Below are positions 51,940-63,168 of a DNA stretch of 64,000 nt, piece by piece (within the stretch, counting starts at the first letter, position 1; each line of letters starts with the position of its first letter). Under the pieces are notes generated by a model. The model had not been told where the DNA came from, did no database searches, and was given only the letters and a program-made list of their open reading frames with translations. Source of the stretch: Alphaproteobacteria bacterium (GTDB taxonomy: Bacteria > Pseudomonadota > Alphaproteobacteria > MPNO01 > UBA2964); NCBI GenBank assembly GCA_012103315.1, contig WLWZ01000001.1, positions 744,001-808,000 of the forward strand, given 5' to 3'. The translations under genes were made by a program, and so were the position numbers.

Positions 51940-53706
51940 ATGGCTAAACGTAAGCTATCCGGCTCAGATATCGTAATTCAAAGCCTAGTTGATGCAGGGG
52001 TCGATACGATCTTTGGTTATCCTGGTGGAGCGGTACTTCCGATTTACGATGCTTTGTTTAAGCAGAATCGCTTGAAACACGTTTTGGTTCGTCAAGAAGG
52101 CGGTGCCGTTCACATGGCGGAAGGTTATGCGCGTTCCACTGGGAAGCTTGGCGTCGTGCTCGTAACATCCGGGCCCGGTGCAACGAATGCTGTTACCGGT
52201 CTTACCGACGCGCTGATGGATAGTATTCCGGTTTTATGCCTGACGGGGCAGGTGCCGACACATTTGATTGGGAACGATGCTTTTCAGGAAGCGGATACGA
52301 CCGGTATCACACGTCCCTGTACCAAACATAACTATCTCGTTAGAGACGTGAATAAGCTCGGGCAGATAATGCAGGAAGCGATGCATGTTGCGCGCTCTGG
52401 TCGTCCGGGACCAGTCGTTATTGATCTGCCGAAAGACGTTCTGATCAATGAGGCTCCTTATGAGTCCGGTAAGAAGCCTGCCGTTAAACATAAGACCTAT
52501 CGTCCGCAGATTAAGGGGGATAACGCGAAGATTCGGGAAGCTGTTGAATTGATCGCAAAAGCGAAACGACCATTATTTTACTGTGGTGGTGGGGTTGTCA
52601 ATTCTGGGCCACGTGGGTCGAAGCTGCTGACCGAATTTGTTCGGATGACCGGGTATCCGATCACGTTGACACTAATGGGGCTGGGAGCGTTTCCGGCAAC
52701 TGATAAAAAATTCCTCGGCATGGTTGGTATGCACGGGACTTATGAATCCAATCTGGCGATGCATGATTGTGATGTCATGATCAATATTGGCGCGCGATTT
52801 GATGATCGGGTGACCGGATTAATTTCCGAATTCTCTCCTGGGTCAAAAAAGATCCATGTTGATATTGATCCATCGTCGATCAACAAGAATGTAGCAGTTG
52901 ATGTTCCGATTGTTGGTGACTGCGCTTCGGTTCTGGCGGAGATGATTAAGGTATGGAAGGAAACCAAGCCGCGCAAAGACGCCAAAGCCATAAATTCCTG
53001 GTGGGGTCAGATCGACAAATGGCGCAAACGCGACTGCCTTGGTTATAGGCAATCGAAGGATATCATTAAGCCGCAATATGCGCTTGAGCGGTTGCAAGCT
53101 CTGACCAAAGATCGGGATACCTATATTACGACTGAAGTTGGCCAGCATCAGATGTGGGCCGCCCAGTACATGAAGTTCAATAAGCCTAATCGCTGGATGA
53201 CTTCTGGCGGGTTGGGGACGATGGGCTACGGATTTCCGGCGGCGATTGGTGTGCAGATGGCTCATCCAAAGGCGACAGTTATAGATGTCGCTGGTGAAGC
53301 GTCATTTCAGATGAATATTCAGGAAATGTCGACGGCCGTTCAGTACCGTTTGCCGGTCAAGGTTTTCATCCTCAATAACGAGTATATGGGGATGGTCCGT
53401 CAGTGGCAGGAGCTGCTGTATGGCGGGCGGTATTCGGAGAGCTATACGGCATCGTTGCCGGACTTTGTAAAGCTGGCAGAGTCTTATGGAGCTGTTGGGC
53501 TACGCGCGACCAAGCCTAGTGAAGTTGATGATGTTATCAACGAAATGCTGAGTAATGATCAGTTTACGATTGCAGACATCGCGATTGATAAGGGTGAAAA
53601 CTGTTTTCCGATGATCCCATCGGGGGCACCGCATAACGAAATGCTTCTCGGTCCCGAAGACGAAGCTGAAAAACCGGTTTCCGAAGAGGGAATGGTGCTG
53701 GTTTAA
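51940..53706 (+). CDS. ilvB: Acetolactate synthase, large subunit
   Basis: 588 residues from the ATG at 51940, with AGGTGGAAG about six bases upstream (a longer frame from 51898 gives an atypical Trp-rich leader). Thiamine diphosphate and FAD motifs are visible: GYPGGAVLPIYDAL, RQEGGAVHMAEGYARSTGK, TSGPGATNAVTG and the C-terminal DVAGEASFQMNIQEMST...NNEYMGMVRQWQ. It condenses pyruvate to acetolactate (or pyruvate with 2-oxobutyrate), the first common step to valine, leucine and isoleucine. The regulatory subunit is next. Confidence 0.97.
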   Translation: MAKRKLSGSDIVIQSLVDAGVDTIFGYPGGAVLPIYDALFKQNRLKHVLVRQEGGAVHMAEGYARSTGKLGVVLVTSGPGATNAVTGLTDALMDSIPVLCLTGQVPTHLIGNDAFQEADTTGITRPCTKHNYLVRDVNKLGQIMQEAMHVARSGRPGPVVIDLPKDVLINEAPYESGKKPAVKHKTYRPQIKGDNAKIREAVELIAKAKRPLFYCGGGVVNSGPRGSKLLTEFVRMTGYPITLTLMGLGAFPATDKKFLGMVGMHGTYESNLAMHDCDVMINIGARFDDRVTGLISEFSPGSKKIHVDIDPSSINKNVAVDVPIVGDCASVLAEMIKVWKETKPRKDAKAINSWWGQIDKWRKRDCLGYRQSKDIIKPQYALERLQALTKDRDTYITTEVGQHQMWAAQYMKFNKPNRWMTSGGLGTMGYGFPAAIGVQMAHPKATVIDVAGEASFQMNIQEMSTAVQYRLPVKVFILNNEYMGMVRQWQELLYGGRYSESYTASLPDFVKLAESYGAVGLRATKPSEVDDVINEMLSNDQFTIADIAIDKGENCFPMIPSGAPHNEMLLGPEDEAEKPVSEEGMVLV

Positions 53707-53742
53707 GGCCGGCGCTACCAATATTTGAAGGTGGAGGTAAAA

Positions 53743-54246
53743 TTGGAGCCTATAGAGCGACATACGATCGCTGTGCTGGTGGATAACGAAGCCGGTGTAT
53801 TGGCGCGGGTCATCGGCCTATTTTCCGGCCGCGGCTACAATATTGAAAGTTTGACAGTTGCCGAAGTCGATCCGGATAGTGCGGTTTCGCGCATAACGGT
53901 TGTCACGTCAGGCACACCCATGATCATTGAGCAGATTAAGGCCCAACTTGATCGCTTGGTGCCCGTCCACCGGATTAGCGATCTAACCGATGGCGGTGCG
54001 AGTGTTGAACGGGAATTGGCGCTGGTAAAAGTGCGTGGTTCTGGCAATAAACGCGTTGAAGCTCTGCGGATCGCAGACATATTTCGGGCGCGCGCGATCG
54101 ATAGTACAAACAACTCTTTTGTGTTTGAGATATCTGGTTCCACCGAAAAACTCGATGCCTTTATCAATCTCATGCGGACGCTTGGTTTGGTAGAAATTTC
54201 AAGAACTGGCGCCGTAGCTATTGCGCGCGGCGCAAAGGGGATTTAG
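53743..54246 (+). CDS. ilvH: Acetolactate synthase, small regulatory subunit
   Basis: 167 residues from the TTG at 53743, chosen because GGTGGAGG ends just before it. The ACT domain begins RHTIAVLVDNEAGVLARVIGLFSGRGYNIESLTV, and the second half (RELALVKVRGSGNKRVEALRIADIFRARAID) is the usual C-terminal domain. It gives valine feedback control to IlvB. It lies about 36 bases after ilvB and upstream of ilvC. Confidence 0.95.
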   Translation: MEPIERHTIAVLVDNEAGVLARVIGLFSGRGYNIESLTVAEVDPDSAVSRITVVTSGTPMIIEQIKAQLDRLVPVHRISDLTDGGASVERELALVKVRGSGNKRVEALRIADIFRARAIDSTNNSFVFEISGSTEKLDAFINLMRTLGLVEISRTGAVAIARGAKGI

Positions 54247-54315
54247 GAAACGCCCCAACAATACGTTTAACCATCATGTTTGTTGCGGTTGGATGATCGC
54301 GGCAGTAATCGATAA

Positions 54316-55353
<1,038 letters not shown>

Positions 55354-55379
55354 CTTTCCGCGAATTTCTGGGGATTTTT

Positions 55380-55412
55380 CCTTAAAGGCGCTAAAAATCG
55401 TTGCTTTTAAGG
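55380..55412 (+). terminator. Weak hairpin after ilvC
   Basis: CCTTAAA and TTTAAGG form a 7-base-pair stem around a 19-base loop, 27 bases after the ilvC stop. No run of T follows directly, so it is at best a weak intrinsic terminator. Confidence 0.25.
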
Positions 55413-55465
55413 TTAATAAAGGCTTAGGAATAGGCTACTAACTTGGTTTTGTTTGGATTCTCGGC

Positions 55466-55730
55466 CTGCCGGGTCTTCTAAATTTGGCTGAGAGAACTAT
55501 ATCGGCAGTCTGGCGCGCTTACTCAGCAAGTGCCCTAAAGCAATGGCGAAGTACGGAATGAGAGACATTGAATACAGAGGAGAAATGGGTAGTACCCAAG
55601 CCGGGTCGGCTTGGTATGGCATTGCTTGTCCTTTGTTCGATAGAATTCCAAGATTCGCTGATGCGCTAGAGGGGGGTCTACGACTTAGTTGCCCCTGAGT
55701 GGGAACCAGTAATGGTTGGCCGTTCAGGGG
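55466..55730 (+). other. Structured region without a recognised gene upstream of leuA
   Basis: The 432 bases between ilvC and leuA show no convincing gene. Two hairpins stand out: CTGCCG/CGGCAG (55466-55471 and 55503-55508), and a longer one with outer arms CCCCTGA (55692-55698) and TCAGGGG (55724-55730) enclosing AACCA/TGGTT around a GTAA loop. A 51-codon frame (55543-55698) ends in the second hairpin's first arm but has no good ribosome binding site and no recognisable product; it holds five Leu and two Cys codons without clustering. The region may be the leader of leuA or a small RNA gene. Confidence 0.35.
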
Positions 55731-55785
55731 ATGCAGCTATCGAGACGCAAGTCGTTAATCCCAAACTAGTAGAAGGAGCTGAGCT

Positions 55786-57339
55786 ATGAGTAGCAGCACC
55801 GATCCAAACCGAGTCATTATTTTTGATACCACCTTGCGTGATGGCGAGCAGTCGCCCGGCGCATCAATGAATCTCGAAGAAAAACTGCGGATTGCCGAAC
55901 TCCTGGAGGAAATGGGCGTTGACGTTATTGAAGCTGGCTTTCCAATTGCCTCAAATGGTGATTTTGAATCTGTTAGTGAAGTGGCGAAGCTGGTCAAAGA
56001 ATCTACAGTGTGTGGGCTGGCTCGTTCTGCGCGTGGCGATATCGAACGTGCTGCGGAGGCATTGAAGCCAGCAAGGCAAAGTCGAATCCATACCTTTATT
56101 TCGACGAGCCCTTTGCACATGAAATACAAGCTCCAAATGGAGCCCGATGATGTGTATCAGGCCGTTATCGACAGCGTGAGCTATGCACGTAATTTTACAG
56201 ATGACGTTGAATGGTCTCCTGAAGACGGTTCCCGGACTGAGCACGAGTTTTTGTGCCGTTGTGTTGAGGCGGCAATCAATGCTGGGGCAACGACAATCAA
56301 TATCCCAGATACAGTTGGGTATGCCGTACCGGAAGAGTTTGGTGAGCTGATTTCAATGCTGGTGGAGCGGGTGCCGAATAGCGATAAAGCTATCTACTCG
56401 ACACATTGTCATAATGATTTGGGTCTTGCGGTTGCCAATTCCTTGGCCGGCGTTGCCAATGGAGCACGCCAGATCGAGTGCACAATTAATGGGTTGGGCG
56501 AACGTGCGGGTAATGCCGCGCTTGAAGAAGTAATTATGTCTCTGAGGACACGTCAGGACCGTCTGCCATTTGTAACGGGTATTGATACCGAGTGCATCAC
56601 GCGAGCCTCTAAATTGGTTTCGACCATCACTGGCTTTACGGTGCAACCCAATAAGGCAATTGTCGGAGCAAATGCTTTTGCACATGAATCCGGTATTCAT
56701 CAGGACGGCATGCTCAAGCATGCTCAAACTTATGAAATTATGACGCCGGAATCCGTGGGCTTGACCCAGTCCAAGCTCGTTATGGGTAAGCACTCGGGGC
56801 GGCATGCATTTCGGGTGAAGCTCAAAGAGTTGGGGTATGAGCTGGGCGAAAACGCTGTTCAGGAAGCATTCCGTCGCTTTAAAGATTTGGCCGACAAGAA
56901 AAAGGAAGTCTATGACGAGGACTTGGTTGCCCTTGTCGATGATGAAGTCTTGCGCACGAATGATACAATTAAGTTTGAGTCCTTGATGGTCGTTTGTGGT
57001 TCGAAAGGCCCACAGACGGCTGAGCTGGAACTCGATGTTGATGGCGAGCAATGCTCGATCAAGGCTGAAGGTGATGGGCCGGTTGACGCAACGTTCAATG
57101 CTATTAAAGCACTGGTGCCACATGACGCCCGTTTGCAGCTCTATCAAGTTAATGCTGTTACCGAAGGAACTGATGCACAGGCTGAAGTGACTGTGCGTCT
57201 CGAAGAAAGCGGCAAATCTGTAAATGGCCAGGGTGCTGATACAGATACGCTGGTTGCATCAGCGCGGGCCTATGTAAACGCGCTGAATAAGTTAATGGTG
57301 AAACGCGAGAAGACAGCACCTGGCGCGCTGTCTGCTTAG
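55786..57339 (+). CDS. leuA: 2-isopropylmalate synthase
   Basis: 517 residues with the long-form layout: the barrel with IFDTTLRDGEQSPGASMN, metal-binding HCHNDLGLAVANSLA, NGLGERAGNAALEEV, KHSGRHAF and a C-terminal regulatory domain (about 385-500) that mediates leucine feedback. It condenses 2-oxoisovalerate with acetyl-CoA, the first step specific to leucine. AAGGAG precedes the ATG. It completes the ilvB-ilvH-ilvC-leuA set. Confidence 0.97.
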   Translation: MSSSTDPNRVIIFDTTLRDGEQSPGASMNLEEKLRIAELLEEMGVDVIEAGFPIASNGDFESVSEVAKLVKESTVCGLARSARGDIERAAEALKPARQSRIHTFISTSPLHMKYKLQMEPDDVYQAVIDSVSYARNFTDDVEWSPEDGSRTEHEFLCRCVEAAINAGATTINIPDTVGYAVPEEFGELISMLVERVPNSDKAIYSTHCHNDLGLAVANSLAGVANGARQIECTINGLGERAGNAALEEVIMSLRTRQDRLPFVTGIDTECITRASKLVSTITGFTVQPNKAIVGANAFAHESGIHQDGMLKHAQTYEIMTPESVGLTQSKLVMGKHSGRHAFRVKLKELGYELGENAVQEAFRRFKDLADKKKEVYDEDLVALVDDEVLRTNDTIKFESLMVVCGSKGPQTAELELDVDGEQCSIKAEGDGPVDATFNAIKALVPHDARLQLYQVNAVTEGTDAQAEVTVRLEESGKSVNGQGADTDTLVASARAYVNALNKLMVKREKTAPGALSA

Positions 57340-57373
57340 GTCTAGCCAAGTGGTTGGTAAACGAAGGAAGTAA

Positions 57374-58420
<1,047 letters not shown>

Positions 58421-58486
58421 CCGTTAGGTAGTCGTGATTTTGTAGGTTTAAAAAAAGGGCGTTTGTGAGCCCGGAGTGTAGTCGTT

Positions 58487-59380
58487 GTGAATAAGAGAGG
58501 TGGGTCATCAGTATTGCGGCTTGCAGTACCTGCAAAGGTGCTGTTGCAGCGCTTCGCCTTCCTGTTCCTGATTCTTACCGCTTTCGGAATTATGCTTTTG
58601 AGTAAAGCGGAGACAATTGTCGTTGAAAAGGTTTCAACAGTCGTCGTTGATGTCTTTGCACCCATTATGGATGTGCTGTCCCGACCGGCGGCTGCGGTGA
58701 ATGATGCCGTCAAGACTGTGCGCGGCTTCTCAGATTTACGGGATGATAATATTCGTTTGAAGCGCGAAAACGAACGTCTACTTATATGGCAGGAAGCTGC
58801 TAGACGGTTGGCATCTCAGAATCAGGCTCTTCAGTCACTTCTCGATTTTAAACCTGGCCCGAAATCACAATCTATTGCTACGCGCGTTATCGCGGATTCA
58901 GGCGGCGCGTTTGTTCGTTCGGTTGTTGTGAATGCGGGTGATCGCGATGGTGTCCGCAAAGGTCAAGCGGCTGTGTCTGGGGTAGGGTTGGCCGGGCGGG
59001 TAGCAACCGCTGGATACAGGTCTGCAAGAATATTGCTTATTACCGATATTAATTCCCGCGTTCCGGTTCTGATTGAGTCTTCGCGTGATCGGGCAATCCT
59101 GTCAGGCGATAATAGCGGGATGCCTCGGCTAATCTTTTTACCGGCAAATGCCTCCATCAAGTCCGGGGATCGCGTCGTGACTTCTGGCCATGGCGGTGTT
59201 TTCCCTCCAGGCCTTCAGATTGGCCGTATCACTGTCGCTACAGATGGTATTATGCGCGTTAAGCCGAATGTCCGTTTCGACCAGCTAGAGTTTGTAAGGT
59301 TGATTGATTTTGCCGCGGTAAGCTCTGTTGTCCCGAAAGAGGGCGCGGAGACTCCGCCCAAGAAGGCTGCCTCACGGTGA
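58487..59380 (+). CDS. mreC: Rod-shape-determining protein MreC
   Basis: 297 residues from a GTG with GGAG about 16 bases upstream. A membrane anchor (FAFLFLILTAFGIMLL) is followed by a coiled coil (LRDDNIRLKRENERLLIWQEAARRLASQNQALQSLL) and the periplasmic beta-barrel part (VVVNAGDRDGVRKGQAAVSGVGLAGRV...ILSGDNSGMPRLIFL). It links MreB to PBP2. The stop overlaps the GTG of mreD. Confidence 0.95.
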   Translation: MNKRGGSSVLRLAVPAKVLLQRFAFLFLILTAFGIMLLSKAETIVVEKVSTVVVDVFAPIMDVLSRPAAAVNDAVKTVRGFSDLRDDNIRLKRENERLLIWQEAARRLASQNQALQSLLDFKPGPKSQSIATRVIADSGGAFVRSVVVNAGDRDGVRKGQAAVSGVGLAGRVATAGYRSARILLITDINSRVPVLIESSRDRAILSGDNSGMPRLIFLPANASIKSGDRVVTSGHGGVFPPGLQIGRITVATDGIMRVKPNVRFDQLEFVRLIDFAAVSSVVPKEGAETPPKKAASR

Positions 59381-59892
59381 CCCCGTCGCTGTCGCATCGG
59401 CTTGATGCGGTTGCGCGCAACCTCGTTCCAGCTGCGCTCGGCGTTTTCTTTGTTCTGCTCTCGACGATACCATTTTATATTCCGGGGTTTGGTCCCGTAG
59501 CGCCAAACTTCGTTCTAATGGCGGTTTTTTTCTGGGCCGTTCACCGAATTGATTTATTTACCTCCATAACGGTGTTCTTCATTGGGTTGTTGTTAGATAT
59601 TCTGGTTGGGGCGCCACCTGGGATAAATGCAGCCGTATTGGTGTTGGTCAGAACAGTAGCGGCCTCGCAGGGGAAAGTATTCCGCGGAAAGTCATTCTTG
59701 GTTCTATGGTGGGGTTTCGGGCTTGTCGCTTTTGCAGCTGGGTTAGTCATCTGGATACTGACAGCTATTTATCATCTTACAGTGATTGACCCATTGCCCA
59801 TAATTTTCCAAATGGCATTAACGGTTGCTGCTTTTCCGTTTCTCGCCTGGATATTTGCACGAACCCATCAAAAATTATTCCAGAACGCCTGA
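59377..59892 (+). CDS. mreD: Rod-shape-determining protein MreD
   Basis: 171 residues from a GTG that overlaps the mreC stop (GTGA). It consists mostly of membrane helices (LVPAALGVFFVLLSTIPFYI, FVLMAVFFWAVHR, ITVFFIGLLLDILVGAPPG, LVLWWGFGLVAFAAGLVIWIL). It is part of the elongasome with MreC and RodA. Sequence is weakly conserved in the family; identification rests on position and topology. Confidence 0.9.
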   Translation: MTPSLSHRLDAVARNLVPAALGVFFVLLSTIPFYIPGFGPVAPNFVLMAVFFWAVHRIDLFTSITVFFIGLLLDILVGAPPGINAAVLVLVRTVAASQGKVFRGKSFLVLWWGFGLVAFAAGLVIWILTAIYHLTVIDPLPIIFQMALTVAAFPFLAWIFARTHQKLFQNA

Positions 59893-59893
59893 C

Positions 59894-61792
59894 ATGTATC
59901 GCGAGGACTCATCACGGTATAAAAAATTCTCACGGCGGGCGATGATCCTTGGTGGTGGACAGATAGCGCTGTTCGGTTTGCTGGCGGGCCGCATGTACCA
60001 GCTACAAGTCCTTGAATCCAGCCGCTACAAAATGCTGGCTGATGAAAATCGCATTAATCTCCGCTTGTTGTCGCCACCGCGTGGTAGAATTATGGACCGG
60101 TTCGGTGTACCGCTTGCAACAAACAAAGAAAACTATCGGGTTCTTTTGATCGCTGAAAGAACACGCGACGTTAAACAGACCCTCGAAGCTTTGGGTCGTC
60201 TCATCTCTATTTCTGAGCACGAACATCGGCGAATTTTACGCGAGATACGTAAGCGTCGGAGTTTTGTCCCTGTGACGGTTCAGGAAAATCTTGATTGGCG
60301 AAAGGTTTCGCGTATTGAGGTCAATGCCCCCGATCTTCCTGGTATTGTTATTGATGTAGGGCAAAGTCGAGAATACCCTCTCGGGGCAGAATCTGCTCAT
60401 CTATTGGGATATGTCGCGTCAGTGTCTGAAAAGGACAAGGTGCGGGACAAAAGCAGTGATCCTCTTCTAGAACTCCCTGGTTTCCGGATTGGTAAATCTG
60501 GCATCGAGAAGCAGCAGGACTTACGCCTTCGCGGTAAAGCGGGGAACAGTCAACTGGAAGTCAACGCGCTTGGTCGCGTAATCCGAGAACTCGCGCGTCA
60601 AGAAGGCCAACCTGGCGACGACGTCATGTTGACTGTCGATTTAGGGATTCAAAACCTTGCTGTCGCGAAACTGCGTGATAAAAAGTCCGCCGCTGCAGTG
60701 GTTATGGATGTGAATTCAGGAGGGATTATCGCCTTGGCGTCGGTCCCCGGCTATGATCCAGATGCCTTTAACACCGGTCTGACGCGTAAGCAGTGGCGCG
60801 AAATTACACGTGATCCGTACGCGCCTCTGACAAATAAAGCAGTTTCTGGCCTCTATGCACCTGGATCTACATTCAAAATGATTGTGGCGATGGCGGCGCT
60901 TGAGCACGGTGTGGTAACTCCAGAACAAAAAGTTTTTTGCCGAGGGCATGTCGAGTTGGGCAATGCACGTTTCCATTGCTGGAAGAAGCATGGCCATGGC
61001 TGGGTCGACCTCAATGGAGCGTTGCAACAGTCCTGCGACACATATTTTTACGAAATCTCTAAACGTGTGGGAATCGATAAAATTTCTGAGATGGGGCGGC
61101 GTTTTGGGTTGGGACGTGTGACGGGTATCGATCTGCCCAATGAGCGTGGTGGCTTGATGCCAACATCTGCTTGGAAAAAGAAACGTCTCGGGGTGCCATG
61201 GCAAAAAGGCGAAACCCTGGTAGCCGGGATCGGTCAGGGGTTTGTTCTGACAACGCCGTTACAGCTGGCCGTGATGACATCGCGGCTCGCGAGTGGGAAA
61301 GCTATAAAGCCGCGTTTGATACATGGTGTAGTCTCTGGTGGTGTGACGCACCCCGTGGATATCCCCGATGCTCAAGATATAAAAATTTCTCCTGAACTTC
61401 GTCAACTTGTCATGGACGGGATGAATGCTGTCAGCAATACGCAGCGCGGGACGGCCTACCGGGCCAGGATCAAGGAACCTGGATTTGAGTTGGCTGGCAA
61501 AACCGGAACTGCCCAGGTCAAACGGATTTCCAAACGTGAACGTGAAACCCGAGTTCTGAAAAACAAGGAAAGGCCATGGAAGGATCGTGACCACGCGTTA
61601 TTTGTCGCCTATGCGCCGGTCGAAAATCCCCGATATGCTATTTCGGTTGTCGTCGAACATGGCGGCGGGGGGTCTAAGGTAGCCGCTCCTATCGCTAGGG
61701 ATATCCTCCATGAGACGCTTAAACGTGATCCTTCAGGCTATCGGAAACGAGATGACGTCGTGGGCGATAAAGAGAAAGACCGCAAAGCATGA
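59894..61792 (+). CDS. mrdA: Penicillin-binding protein 2 (elongasome transpeptidase)
   Basis: 632 residues from the ATG at 59894, two bases after mreD. An N-terminal anchor (RRAMILGGGQIALFGLLAGRMYQLQ) is followed by the pedestal domain (RLLSPPRGRIMDRFGVPLATN) and the transpeptidase domain with active-site SxxK in APGSTFKMIV, SxN-type SCDTYFYEIS and KTG in LAGKTGTAQVKR. It crosslinks peptidoglycan during cell elongation and is the target of mecillinam. The stop overlaps the rodA start (ATGA). Confidence 0.96.
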   Translation: MYREDSSRYKKFSRRAMILGGGQIALFGLLAGRMYQLQVLESSRYKMLADENRINLRLLSPPRGRIMDRFGVPLATNKENYRVLLIAERTRDVKQTLEALGRLISISEHEHRRILREIRKRRSFVPVTVQENLDWRKVSRIEVNAPDLPGIVIDVGQSREYPLGAESAHLLGYVASVSEKDKVRDKSSDPLLELPGFRIGKSGIEKQQDLRLRGKAGNSQLEVNALGRVIRELARQEGQPGDDVMLTVDLGIQNLAVAKLRDKKSAAAVVMDVNSGGIIALASVPGYDPDAFNTGLTRKQWREITRDPYAPLTNKAVSGLYAPGSTFKMIVAMAALEHGVVTPEQKVFCRGHVELGNARFHCWKKHGHGWVDLNGALQQSCDTYFYEISKRVGIDKISEMGRRFGLGRVTGIDLPNERGGLMPTSAWKKKRLGVPWQKGETLVAGIGQGFVLTTPLQLAVMTSRLASGKAIKPRLIHGVVSGGVTHPVDIPDAQDIKISPELRQLVMDGMNAVSNTQRGTAYRARIKEPGFELAGKTGTAQVKRISKRERETRVLKNKERPWKDRDHALFVAYAPVENPRYAISVVVEHGGGGSKVAAPIARDILHETLKRDPSGYRKRDDVVGDKEKDRKA

Positions 61793-62937
61793 GAATTGGT
61801 TCGGCAGATCGCGGACCGATGACAGTCGGCCAAAAGCTTTGGCAGGTTAACTGGTCGCTGATTCTGTTCATCATCATCCTAACCGGGATCGGATGCGCGA
61901 TGTTGTATTCGGCCGGTGATGCAAGTTGGAACCCGTGGGCCAAACGTCAGCTCATTCGGTTTGGCATTGGATTATGTCTGATGATTATGGTTGCCGTGAC
62001 CGATATTAGAAATTGGATGCGTCACGCATATACGCTTTATTTCCTCGTCCTTGGGCTCTTGGTTGCTGTTGAGGTTATGGGCGTGATCGGCATGGGAGCT
62101 CAACGCTGGATCGACCTTGGTGTAATTCAATTGCAGCCTTCGGAGATAATGAAGATTACACTAGTCCTGGCGTTAGCGCGTTTCTTTCATGGCGCCTCGC
62201 TGGAGGAGATCGGTCGGCCGACCTTTCTGATTATTCCGTTGCTTCTGGTCGCAGCACCTGTCGTGCTTGTTCTTCGTCAACCTGATCTCGGCACGGCGAT
62301 AATGTTGACGATGACAGCTGGTGTTATTTTCTTTTTGGCTGGCGTGAGGGCGTGGAAATTTGGATTAGTGGTCGGTGCGATTCTTGCCGCGATGCCTCTT
62401 GCTTGGACACTGCTTCATGGCTATCAGAAAAAACGGATTCTGACATTTTTGAATCCGGAGAGTGATCCCCTTGGTTCGGGGTATCATATCATGCAATCCA
62501 AAATTGCACTTGGTTCGGGGGGCGTCTTTGGAAAGGGATATCTCAGCGGAACGCAAAGCCATCTCAATTTTTTGCCTGAAAAACAAACTGATTTTATTTT
62601 TACGATGCTGGCTGAAGAGTTTGGAATGGCTGGCGGCCTTTTGCTGCTCGGGATCTACGCTATCGTCCTGATCTATGGATTTGCGATAGCGTTGCGCGTC
62701 CATAATCAGTTTGGTCGATTGATCACCTTGGGGGTCACCGGCACGTTCTTTTTCTATGTCTTTATCAACATTGCCATGGTCATGGGATTGGTCCCAGTCG
62801 TAGGTGTTCCGCTGCCTTTAATTTCCTATGGTGGGACCGCGATGCTGTCGTTGATGATAGGGTTTGGGTTTATTCTCTGTGCCTACGTCCATCGTGATGT
62901 CAGGGTCGGAAGACACGGTAGTGGCGGCGAAGATTAA
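61789..62937 (+). CDS. rodA: Peptidoglycan glycosyltransferase RodA
   Basis: 382 residues of the SEDS family with about ten membrane helices. Visible are GAQRWIDLGVIQLQPSEIMKI, LRQPDLGTAIMLTMTAGVIFFLAG, LTFLNPESDPLGSGYHIMQSKIALGSGG (the loop with the essential Asp is nearby) and VGVPLPLISYGGTAMLSLMIGFGFI. It polymerises lipid II into glycan strands together with PBP2 (mrdA). The gene overlaps mrdA by four bases. It is the last gene of the mre/mrd cluster. Confidence 0.97.
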   Translation: MRIGSADRGPMTVGQKLWQVNWSLILFIIILTGIGCAMLYSAGDASWNPWAKRQLIRFGIGLCLMIMVAVTDIRNWMRHAYTLYFLVLGLLVAVEVMGVIGMGAQRWIDLGVIQLQPSEIMKITLVLALARFFHGASLEEIGRPTFLIIPLLLVAAPVVLVLRQPDLGTAIMLTMTAGVIFFLAGVRAWKFGLVVGAILAAMPLAWTLLHGYQKKRILTFLNPESDPLGSGYHIMQSKIALGSGGVFGKGYLSGTQSHLNFLPEKQTDFIFTMLAEEFGMAGGLLLLGIYAIVLIYGFAIALRVHNQFGRLITLGVTGTFFFYVFINIAMVMGLVPVVGVPLPLISYGGTAMLSLMIGFGFILCAYVHRDVRVGRHGSGGED

Positions 62938-63001
62938 CCGTCATAGATAGCTGGTATTCAAGAGTGACAAAGGCTTCGCCCTTTGCTATCTAGCGGGCTG
63001 T

Positions 63002-63077
<76 letters not shown>

Positions 63078-63168
63078 TTTTTCCTTTAATTTATTTGGTC
63101 CAGAGATGGATTTTGCCGTATTGGGCTTATAAGCGCTCGGGCGAAAGATGAAACTGACTTCGTATGAC

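Noticed and set aside
55485-55510. TPP riboswitch hinted at by CTGAGAG
   Set aside because: The rest of the thi-box pattern is missing and leuA is not a thiamine gene.
55543-55698. A 51-codon frame as leader peptide of leuA
   Set aside because: No good ribosome binding site, no cluster of Leu codons, and no resemblance to a known protein; probably chance.
56353-57147. 264-codon minus-strand frame opposite leuA
   Set aside because: Shadow of the conserved leuA frame, with no recognisable domain.
62946-62991. Terminator after rodA
   Set aside because: AGATAGC/GCTATCT and CAAAGG/CCTTTG share a base and exclude each other, and no T run follows; not strong enough to list.
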